Positions 1-4,462 of a stretch of DNA of 5,405 bases are shown piece after piece. Position 1 is the stretch's first letter; each line of letters starts with the position of its first letter. A model generated the notes under the pieces. The model did not search any database and was not told the DNA's origin. It saw only the letters and a list, made by a program, of their open reading frames with translations. This DNA is from Anaerolineae bacterium. Lineage in GTDB: Bacteria; Chloroflexota; Anaerolineae; 4572-78; J111. The position numbers and the translations under genes are program-made. The stretch lies in the NCBI GenBank assembly GCA_020433785.1, contig JAGRCC010000430.1, positions 1 to 5,405 on the forward strand, given 5' to 3'.

Positions 1-140
1 TTTTCGATGACCAGATGGGAACTGTCGTTGATCATGGTATAGGCAAATAACCCCGCCGCAATGAGCACGACCACGACCGCACCAAGAAACAGAAAAATGG
101 TATGGATAATGGCATGCAGGCAAGAGAACAGGCTTCTCAT
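1..140 (-). CDS. N-terminus of a membrane-anchored protein of unknown function (truncated by window edge)
   Basis: Only the first 46 codons are visible; the gene continues past the left edge. The start ATG (138-140) is preceded by a plausible ribosome binding site AAGGGT five bases upstream. The peptide opens with MRSLFSCLHAIIHTIF and continues with an unbroken hydrophobic stretch of about 25 residues (roughly 13-36, ending GLFAY). A polar segment (MINDSSHLVIE) follows. This is a signal anchor or uncleaved signal peptide with most of the protein presumably outside the membrane. No family can be named from so little sequence. It lies downstream of the acidic surface protein gene on the same strand, separated by a 224-bp gap with a possible terminator and a possible promoter of its own, so it may be a separate transcription unit. 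Confidence 0.75.
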   Translation of the reverse strand, partial: MRSLFSCLHAIIHTIFLFLGAVVVVLIAAGLFAYTMINDSSHLVIE

Positions 141-171
141 AAAATACCCTTGCAAATAAAACTCTGGAGCA

Positions 172-231
172 TCAAAGCTGGCTTTGATCGTAGGTGACAA
201 AGCCAGCTTTGTCGTTCCGTTCCATTTTCAT
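172..231 (-). CDS. Possible 19-codon leader peptide overlapping the inverted repeat
   Basis: An ATG at 229-231 opens a 19-codon frame (MKMERNDKAGFVTYDQSQL) that ends in TGA at 172-174, exactly at the far edge of the inverted repeat. It lies between the candidate TATAAT box and the start of the leftmost gene. Translation would run through both hairpin arms, an arrangement seen in attenuation leaders. There is no convincing Shine-Dalgarno, the start would be very close to the predicted transcript start, and the peptide has no run of a regulatory amino acid. It may be chance. Confidence 0.2.
   Translation of the reverse strand: MKMERNDKAGFVTYDQSQL
173..211. repeat. Long inverted repeat built from two complementary palindromes
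   Basis: The arms CAAAGCTGGCTTTG (173-186) and CAAAGCCAGCTTTG (198-211) are perfect reverse complements of 14 bp around an 11-nt loop. Each arm is also the core of its own perfect palindrome: ATCAAAGC-TG-GCTTTGAT (171-188) and GACAAAGC-CA-GCTTTGTC (196-213). The CAAAGC word thus occurs four times in alternating orientation, and the palindrome centres are 25 bp apart. The element sits 31 bp upstream of the start codon of the leftmost gene and downstream of a TATAAT box, so it would lie in that gene's mRNA leader. Neither side has the immediate T-run of a canonical terminator. It could be a regulatory leader hairpin, a double operator, or a small dispersed repeat. Confidence 0.8.
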
Positions 232-243
232 TCTTATGTAAAC

Positions 244-249
244 ATTATA
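244..249 (-). promoter_or_regulatory. Candidate -10 box for the leftmost gene
   Basis: The minus strand reads TATAAT here, a perfect sigma-70 -10 hexamer about 104 bp upstream of the start codon at 140. The best -35 at normal spacing is poor (TCCTCA at 266-271, 16-bp spacer, 3 of 6 matches), and there is no proper extended -10. If used, the leader of roughly 95 nt would contain the large inverted repeat at 173-211. Confidence 0.4.
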
Positions 250-330
250 CTCAGAAATCTTAAAATGAGGAAAGAGGAATGAACTTCGCAGCGAACAGCG
301 GTTAAAAGCCGGTGATTTTATAAAGAATGG

Positions 331-358
331 TGGCGGCGATACTGCAGCATCGCCGCCA
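331..358 (-). terminator. Probable terminator hairpin after the surface protein gene
   Basis: A perfect 10-bp GC-rich stem (TGGCGGCGAT at 331-340 with ATCGCCGCCA at 349-358) closes an 8-nt loop. It begins six bases after the stop codon of the surface protein gene (365-367). On the minus strand it is followed by CCATTCTTTAT, a weak and slightly displaced U-tract. Placement and stem strength fit an intrinsic terminator; the imperfect U-tract lowers confidence. Confidence 0.55.
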
Positions 359-364
359 TAGGTT

Positions 365-1582
365 TTAGGGACAGCTGATCTGGCAGATGGTTGCTTCGAA
401 GTCCGTGTGGTCGAAGGTGACGTCTTCGTTTTTTTGCATAACAAACAGCAGAAAATCACCGGGTTGAATGGTGTCGATGATAAAGCGGTTAGCAAAGCCG
501 CTTTCATCATTACCGAGGACCGGCCGGGAAAAAACGGGGTCGGTGGAAATATCGCCCGTGTTATTAAAAACGGAGACAATAACCCCATCCCCACCCACGT
601 CGATTTTTTCGGCGTGAAGCAGGATTTCGATCGGGCCGGGGACGGGGCTGGTCCAGCGCCAGGCGATATCGGCCTCATCGCCGGGGTGGCCGCTCTCTTC
701 GCAGATGCGCACGTAATCGGCGGCGTACCAGCAGGTGCCGTACTCGCGGCTCTCGTAAACCATCGGCTGCCAGGCGTTTGTGTTGGGCGAGGCCCACAGA
801 TATTGCCAATTACCTTGGGTGCTGGCAAAGTCGATGTTAGAATTGGCCAGTAACTGCGGCCGAACGGCAGGCGCGGCGGTCGGTAGGACCGGGGCGCGGG
901 TGGCTGTTGGGGCTTCGCTGACTTGCTGCGCCAGCGAGCGGCCTGCCCCTGGATCAGTGGTCGGGGTGATCGTTGGCGTTGGCGGCGGGGCGGCAACGAT
1001 CGCCTCCTCGGTCACAATGGGGGCCGCCGCGATGTCGTCACCTTCGCCGCCGAAGAAGACCAAGGCGAAAATAGCGTACAAAAAAATGACCCCCACAGCC
1101 AGGGCCAGCAGCGTCAGCACCAGCCCAATGCCGGCGTAAATCCAGGGGCGGCTGTTAATTGTAGGCGAGGCGGGTCGAGGCCGATCACTTATCGGTTCGG
1201 CCATTGGCAGCGTTATGATTGGCCCGTCATAGTCATGGGCTGGTTCATCAAAACCCGGGTCAATTAACCCTTCTGGCTGATATTCAGTCGTTGGTCCAGT
1301 GGATTCCTGGTCTGATTCATCGATGACCGGAGGTGCAATTAAGGGTCCAATCGGTTCTTCGCTTACCGGTTCAGTCGGCTCTTCAAGGGGTTCTTCAATC
1401 AGCTCTTCGGCTGGCTCTTCGATTGGCTGTTCAATGGGTTCTTCAGTGGCATCTTCATTGGGATCTTCATTGGGATTTTCAACGGCATCTTCAATGGGTT
1501 CTTTAATCGGTTCTTCAACCGGCTGTTCAATTGTTGGCTGTTCTACCTCAGGGGCAGAGGTCGGTTCAGCAAGATCGGGCAT
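365..1582 (-). CDS. Single-pass membrane protein with acidic Glu-Pro repeat N-terminus and extracytoplasmic beta-sandwich-like domain
   Basis: This 405-residue protein has four parts. Residues about 16-79 are a degenerate four-residue repeat of the type E-E-P-I, strongly acidic. Residues about 147-177 form one hydrophobic segment, with arginines before it and Gly/Glu/Asp after it. The positive-inside rule therefore puts the acidic region in the cytoplasm and the C-terminus outside. Residues about 197-240 are a Pro/Thr/Ala linker including PPPTPTITPTTDPG. Residues about 243-400 are a globular domain with W-rich strands and motifs HPGDEADIAWRW, GGDGVIVSVF and a late QPGDFLLFV. From memory this pattern resembles beta-sandwich, carbohydrate-binding-like domains found on bacterial secreted proteins. 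Four cysteines (284, 294, 400, 404) could form disulfides. The start is the ATG at 1580-1582 with a very strong Shine-Dalgarno. A longer frame from a TTG at 1655-1657 is unlikely because that TTG lies in the predicted -35 box. Function unknown; a surface sensor, wall-linked scaffold or sugar-binding protein are possible. Confidence 0.82.
   Translation of the reverse strand: MPDLAEPTSAPEVEQPTIEQPVEEPIKEPIEDAVENPNEDPNEDATEEPIEQPIEEPAEELIEEPLEEPTEPVSEEPIGPLIAPPVIDESDQESTGPTTEYQPEGLIDPGFDEPAHDYDGPIITLPMAEPISDRPRPASPTINSRPWIYAGIGLVLTLLALAVGVIFLYAIFALVFFGGEGDDIAAAPIVTEEAIVAAPPPTPTITPTTDPGAGRSLAQQVSEAPTATRAPVLPTAAPAVRPQLLANSNIDFASTQGNWQYLWASPNTNAWQPMVYESREYGTCWYAADYVRICEESGHPGDEADIAWRWTSPVPGPIEILLHAEKIDVGGDGVIVSVFNNTGDISTDPVFSRPVLGNDESGFANRFIIDTIQPGDFLLFVMQKNEDVTFDHTDFEATICQISCP
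1346..1537 (-). repeat. Degenerate 12-bp tandem repeat encoding E-E-P-I units
   Basis: Inside the surface protein gene, about 16 imperfect 12-bp units (plus-strand look GGTTCTTCAATC, GGCTCTTCGATT, GGATCTTCATTG) encode a four-residue period with variants EEPI, EQPI, EEPA, NEDP and EEPT. The units remain recognisable at DNA level, which suggests expansion by slippage and possible length variation between strains. The opposite strand shows an open Gly/Ser-rich frame through the same repeat, which is an artefact. Confidence 0.8.
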
Positions 1583-1593
1583 CCTTCCTCTCC
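1583..1593 (-). promoter_or_regulatory. Strong ribosome binding site that fixes the surface protein start
   Basis: The minus strand reads GGAGAGGAAGG directly before the ATG at 1580-1582, placing GGAG seven bases from the start codon. The alternative TTG at 1655-1657 has only CTCCTCTCCC upstream, which is not a Shine-Dalgarno. Confidence 0.8.
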
Positions 1594-1629
1594 AATCTTT
1601 TGTCGGAATGACTACTTTTGCGCCCTTGA

Positions 1630-1657
1630 ATGATACTTCATTCAGCGAGTCTGCCAA
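1630..1657 (-). promoter_or_regulatory. Sigma-70-like promoter for the surface protein gene
   Basis: On the minus strand, TTGGCA (1652-1657, 5 of 6 to the -35 consensus) is followed after 16 bp by TATCAT (1630-1635, 5 of 6 to the -10 consensus). Transcription would start near 1623, giving a leader of about 40 nt that holds the strong ribosome binding site. This suggests the surface protein has its own transcription start even though it lies downstream of the amidase-ATPase pair. Confidence 0.6.
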
Positions 1658-1687
1658 ATTTGGGAGAGGAGTTTGAAAAGCATTACT

Positions 1688-1761
1688 AGGCTAAGCCTTA
1701 GCCTTCGCCTTATTTTGTTTTAGAGGGACTTGAGATACCCGCAAATTCTTTAAGAACGGGG
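1688..1761. other. Intergenic spacer with two weak dyads and a short hexamer repeat
   Basis: The stretch after the ATPase stop holds AGGCTAAG-C-CTTAGCCT (1688-1704), a perfect dyad with a tiny loop. It overlaps three tandem hexamers of the form GCCTT(A/C) (about 1696-1712). A second dyad abuts the ATPase stop: CCCG (1738-1741) and TTCTT (1746-1750) pair with AAGAA (1752-1756) and CGGG (1757-1760), leaving a 4-nt bulge. Neither has a proper U-run in the minus direction, so termination between the ATPase and the surface protein gene is possible but not shown. No gene is seen here. Confidence 0.35.
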
Positions 1762-3051
1762 TTACTTTTCTTCATGAACTTCATGGTTTTTGGGGCTGGT
1801 TTCCTGACCATCTTCAGAGACGGAGGCCAGGCCGTTGTGAGTCGGCGTAGATTGAGGCGAATTGGAAGAACGCGGCTTTTTGGCGCGAGGTTTTTTGGCA
1901 GCCGTTTGCGGCGCGCCGGTGATAATCGATTGAATGGTTTGATCTTCTTTGCGTTGGGCTTCGAAAAACCGCTGGGCCGTTTCGGTCTGTCGCTGGCGCA
2001 GAGCCATCGGAGCGATGATGCGCAGATCGTCCAAGGTGACTTCCAGACGGCCGTCGGCGGCGGCTAGAGCGCGGCCGGCTTCAAACAGCGTCATTTCGGC
2101 CCGGTGGCTGTCGATCTTTAGCTCTTGGATCCAGCGCAGCCCTTCGCGTTCAACCCCTGGGGCAAATTTGACTTTGGCCAGCCGTTTGCGGGCTTCGATG
2201 ACTTCCCATTGAGCCGACTCGGTTTCGGCGATCCAATTGGTTACAAATTTGTAGGGTTTGTTCTTGTAGAAAACGGCCCGCTGATAAATCTCCATGCGCT
2301 CATCAAGATTTTCCACTCCGCGTACCAGCACCCGCAGCCCAAATCGGTCTTGAATTTGAGGCCGCAAGATGCCTTCTTCGGGATTCATCGAGCCGACCAG
2401 GGTTAAGCGCGAGCGGTAAGTGGCCGCCATCGGGCCGCGCCGGACGGTGTACTGGCCTTGGGCGGCGGCGTCAAGGATAGCGTCGATGATGAGCGGGTCA
2501 AGCAGGTTCACTTCATCGATGTAGAGCATGTTTTGATCGGCCTGGGACAGAATACCGCGCTCCACCAGCAGCCGATTTTGCTCCATGGCCACTCGCTCGT
2601 TGATGCCGCCGACCACATCTTCCAGCCGGGCGTTGAGCGGTAGTTCGACCAGCCGCATCGACTCCGTGGTGGTAATGGGGTCGCCCATGCCCAGTTTTAC
2701 CGCGCACTCTTGGCAGACGCCGTCCATGCCGTACAAAATGAGGTCTTCCGGTTCGCAGCCGTACTCGCACGTGCTGCGCTCGACCACAGGCATCAGATCG
2801 ACCAGGCCGCGCACGGCGGTGGTTTTGGCCGTGCCTCGGGCGCCCACCAACAGCACGCCGCCGACGGCTCGATTGATGAGGCCCAACAGCAGGGCTATCT
2901 TCATTTCGGTCTGGCCGACAATCGCCAAAAAAGGGTAACGCAGTTCCGAGGCCAACCCGCGATCGCGATGTTTGGCGGCGGATTTTAAGACGGCCGCGGC
3001 CGGACCGTTGGAATATAAAATTTCAAGAAGCTGCGATCTGCGTTTCGCCAT
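1762..3051 (-). CDS. BchI/ChlI-like AAA+ ATPase (Mg-chelatase subunit I family)
   Basis: A cytosolic AAA+ ATPase of 429 residues that closely follows the magnesium/cobalt chelatase subunit I pattern. The family lead-in YPFLAIVGQTEMKIALLL is at 39-56. Walker A is GARGTAKT (70-77), with Ala where most members have Gly. Walker B is MLYIDE (175-180), followed by VNLLD. Sensor 1 is in GSMNPEEG (N223). The arginine finger is in QDRFG (R236), and the sensor 2 Arg is in SHRAEMTL (R317). Four cysteines in a CX3C-X13-CX2C arrangement (95, 99, 113, 116) could bind zinc; similar cysteines occur, as I recall, in some stand-alone ChlI-like proteins. Beyond about residue 380 the tail is Lys/Arg- then Ser/Thr/Glu-rich and probably disordered. 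The start ATG is two bases after the amidase stop, with no strong ribosome binding site, so expression probably depends on translational coupling. No VWA or chelatase large subunit is nearby, so a role in tetrapyrrole metal insertion is not supported; a MoxR-like remodelling role is equally possible. Confidence 0.9.
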   Translation of the reverse strand: MAKRRSQLLEILYSNGPAAAVLKSAAKHRDRGLASELRYPFLAIVGQTEMKIALLLGLINRAVGGVLLVGARGTAKTTAVRGLVDLMPVVERSTCEYGCEPEDLILYGMDGVCQECAVKLGMGDPITTTESMRLVELPLNARLEDVVGGINERVAMEQNRLLVERGILSQADQNMLYIDEVNLLDPLIIDAILDAAAQGQYTVRRGPMAATYRSRLTLVGSMNPEEGILRPQIQDRFGLRVLVRGVENLDERMEIYQRAVFYKNKPYKFVTNWIAETESAQWEVIEARKRLAKVKFAPGVEREGLRWIQELKIDSHRAEMTLFEAGRALAAADGRLEVTLDDLRIIAPMALRQRQTETAQRFFEAQRKEDQTIQSIITGAPQTAAKKPRAKKPRSSNSPQSTPTHNGLASVSEDGQETSPKNHEVHEEK

Positions 3052-3053
3052 GC

Positions 3054-4163
3054 TTAGACCGGTTTCGGCGGGATTTTTAGGACCTGGCCGGGTTTGATCC
3101 GGCTAGGTTCGCTCAAAATATCACGGTTTGCTTCAAAAATGATGGTCCATAGCGACGCTTGACCGTAAACCTGCCGGGCGATCCCGGATAGGGTGTCGCC
3201 GGATTGAACGGTGTATGTTTGCGGTTTCGGCTCGGATTCTTCCAAGAAGCGCCGGTCAGTCTCAACCAGTTGGTCAAGCGTCGCCCGCACGGTATCGGGA
3301 TTGCCGGAAATGCGCTGCACCAGGACCGCGCCGGCGGTGCGCAGGCGATCTAACTGCGCGTCGCTGATGCCGCTGGCATCGCCGATGGCGGTAACGTATT
3401 TCCAGCGACCAACGGCCTGATCGATGGCGAAGCTGACATCAGGCTGAAAATGCCAGATATAGGTGGCGGCGGCATCGAAATAACGGTCGGCGTCGGGCAG
3501 CAGCACCACGTGTTCACCAGGCTTGACTTCAGGTTGAGGATCGGGATCGGGCGGCTTGGTTTCGTCCAGGTTTTTGATCGTGGCCCGGAGTTGGGCCGGA
3601 TCGATGTTGTAGCCGGGGCAGGTGGTGCCGTTGCCCCGCAGCTCGCGATGACCGCGCACGTTCTCAACCGAAATATTGTACTTCTGGCGCAGATGTTGGA
3701 TGAGATTGAGCAGCGACTCCATTTGGGCGCTGGTTGGGGTGGTGTACTGGTTGGGGATTTGCCGGGTTTGGCCGTTGGCGTCTTGGTAGGTGCGGTTGTC
3801 GCTGAACCAGCCGGCCATACAGATGGCCAAATAGTGGTTGTTCCAATACTGGCCGTATTCCAGCCCTTCGGAATTATCAGTATCCCGAAAGCCGGCATGA
3901 TAGGCTGAGATCTTTTCATCCAGCGCATATTCAATTTGGCCGTTGCCGGGAATGACGTAATTGTAGCCGCCATGCGACCAGCCCTGGCCGTTGACATGGT
4001 AGTTGAAGAAACTCAGCGCGTTACCCGTCGGCGCGCCGGTTGTCCGGTCGGCCGTGGCCGAATGATGAACGGCAATACCCAGAATTTCCCCGCTCCGCTG
4101 CCAATCTTTATAATTTTCATAATTGGGCATTTGCGCCCGGACATCAGTGATGTTTAGTGACAT
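3054..4163 (-). CDS. N-acetylmuramoyl-L-alanine amidase (PGRP/Amidase_2) with C-terminal LysM
   Basis: Predicted to cleave the bond between N-acetylmuramic acid and L-alanine in peptidoglycan. Residues about 25-190 are a zinc amidase domain like T7 lysozyme and PGRPs. VHHSAT (H33 as first ligand) matches the VHCSAT of T7 lysozyme, GGYNYVI (66-72) gives the core tyrosines, and YHAG (88-91) the cleft histidine. [14 protein letters not shown] (171-184) supplies H172 and C182 as the other ligands. A Pro/Asp linker (203-215) leads to a domain at about 217-305 with [22 protein letters not shown] and a following RISG, which recalls the CW_binding_2 cell-wall-binding repeat (tentative). Residues about 316-366 are a LysM ([13 protein letters not shown], ending GQVLKIP). 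The start has GAGGGTG upstream, and an in-frame TAA just ahead rules out a longer N-terminus. There is no signal peptide or membrane segment, so export is unexplained. First gene of a coupled pair with the ATPase. Confidence 0.92.
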   Translation of the reverse strand: MSLNITDVRAQMPNYENYKDWQRSGEILGIAVHHSATADRTTGAPTGNALSFFNYHVNGQGWSHGGYNYVIPGNGQIEYALDEKISAYHAGFRDTDNSEGLEYGQYWNNHYLAICMAGWFSDNRTYQDANGQTRQIPNQYTTPTSAQMESLLNLIQHLRQKYNISVENVRGHRELRGNGTTCPGYNIDPAQLRATIKNLDETKPPDPDPQPEVKPGEHVVLLPDADRYFDAAATYIWHFQPDVSFAIDQAVGRWKYVTAIGDASGISDAQLDRLRTAGAVLVQRISGNPDTVRATLDQLVETDRRFLEESEPKPQTYTVQSGDTLSGIARQVYGQASLWTIIFEANRDILSEPSRIKPGQVLKIPPKPV

Positions 4164-4168
4164 TATGG

Positions 4169-4175
4169 CACCCTC
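4169..4175 (-). promoter_or_regulatory. Ribosome binding site of the amidase gene
   Basis: The minus strand reads GAGGGTG, with GAGG ending eight bases before the ATG at 4161-4163. Six codons upstream of the ATG is an in-frame TAA (minus strand), so this start is effectively the most upstream possible. This matters because it excludes a hidden signal peptide. Confidence 0.65.
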
Positions 4176-4191
4176 AAGTTAATCTACCTTA

Positions 4192-4220
4192 ATTCTACAT
4201 AATAACCGAAAATGATACAA
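4192..4220 (-). promoter_or_regulatory. Sigma-70-like promoter for the amidase-ATPase pair
   Basis: On the minus strand, TTGTAT (4215-4220, 3 of 6) lies 17 bp from TAGAAT (4192-4197, 5 of 6), placing transcription start about 20 bp upstream of the amidase ATG. Spacing is ideal, the -10 is good and the -35 weak. The palindromic element at 4236-4329 begins 16 bp upstream of this -35, so it could influence the promoter. Confidence 0.5.
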
Positions 4221-4235
4221 GCGTCGCGCGAAATA

Positions 4236-4329
4236 CCGGTAAAAAGGTGACGGTCACTTTTGCCGGAGCAAGGTCGTTGGTTTCACCGAGCAGATGGGTG
4301 TTTTCGACCCCGTGACCGTCACCTTGTCG
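4236..4329. repeat. Paired inverted hairpins with GTGAC-n-GTCAC cores (REP/BIME-like element)
   Basis: Two quasi-palindromes face each other. The first (4236-4266) pairs CCGG, AAAA and GTGAC with GTCAC, TTTT and CCGG, with a two-base AG bulge, a T/G pair and one central G. The second (4305-4329) pairs CGAC and GTGAC with GTCAC and GTCG across a symmetric three-base internal loop, with one central C. They are also complementary to each other: AAGGTGACGGTCAC (4244-4257) and GTGACCGTCACCTT (4312-4325) are perfect 14-bp inverted repeats. Inside, GGTCG/CGACC (4272-4276, 4305-4309) and CACC/GGTG (4284-4287, 4297-4300) allow further nested pairing. This head-to-head layout resembles REP pairs mobilised by RAYT transposases, though no transposase is in the window. 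A double operator between the divergent promoters is the alternative. Confidence 0.7.
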
Positions 4330-4363
4330 TTATACGGAGAATTGCTGCGAAATAACGGCCAGA

Positions 4364-4392
4364 TTGACGCCAAACCCGGATAGCTGTAAAAT
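4364..4392 (+). promoter_or_regulatory. Strong sigma-70-like promoter for the glycosyltransferase
   Basis: TTGACG (4364-4369, 5 of 6) and TAAAAT (4387-4392, 5 of 6) are separated by an ideal 17 bp, with predicted start near 4399 and a leader of about 64 nt. It is the best promoter match in the window and lies 35 bp downstream of the palindromic element. Confidence 0.7.
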
Positions 4393-4462
4393 GCATGTTT
4401 GACCATAAAACACTTTACGCAACACCCGACAGCCATCAACAAATTTAATTCAAGGCAGTTTC

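Noticed and set aside
172..996. A long 274-codon minus-strand frame overlapping the surface protein gene
   Set aside because: It is an out-of-frame shadow of the surface protein with a Pro/Arg/Ser-rich, non-domain composition and no ribosome binding site. Only its last 19 codons, past the gene end, are discussed, as a possible leader ORF.
407..1267. Several plus-strand frames (407-853, 780-1139, 923-1267)
   Set aside because: They lie antisense to the surface protein gene, have no recognisable domain, and overlap one another in different frames.
1299..1676. Plus-strand Gly/Ser repeat frame of 125 codons
   Set aside because: It is the antisense reading of the 12-bp E-E-P-I repeat and has no independent start signal. 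Its regular appearance comes from the real gene's repeat.
1688..1720. Plus-strand hairpin followed by TTATTTTGTTTT, looking like an intrinsic terminator
   Set aside because: No plus-strand gene lies upstream, the stem is short with a one-base centre, and the T-rich stretch begins several bases after it. Kept only as a weak dyad in the spacer.
1762..3051. Naming the ATPase bchI or chlI
   Set aside because: The fold matches, but no bchD, bchH or other pigment or cobalamin gene is visible and the cysteine motif differs from pigment-type enzymes, so a specific symbol is not justified.
3350..3997. Minus-strand 215-codon frame inside the amidase gene
   Set aside because: A +1-shifted shadow of the amidase. 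The real frame carries all amidase and LysM motifs without interruption, so no frameshift is implied.
4254..4442. Minus-strand 62-codon frame in the divergent intergenic region
   Set aside because: It has no good ribosome binding site, overlaps the palindromic element and the glycosyltransferase promoter, and its Cys/Phe-rich product shows no family features.
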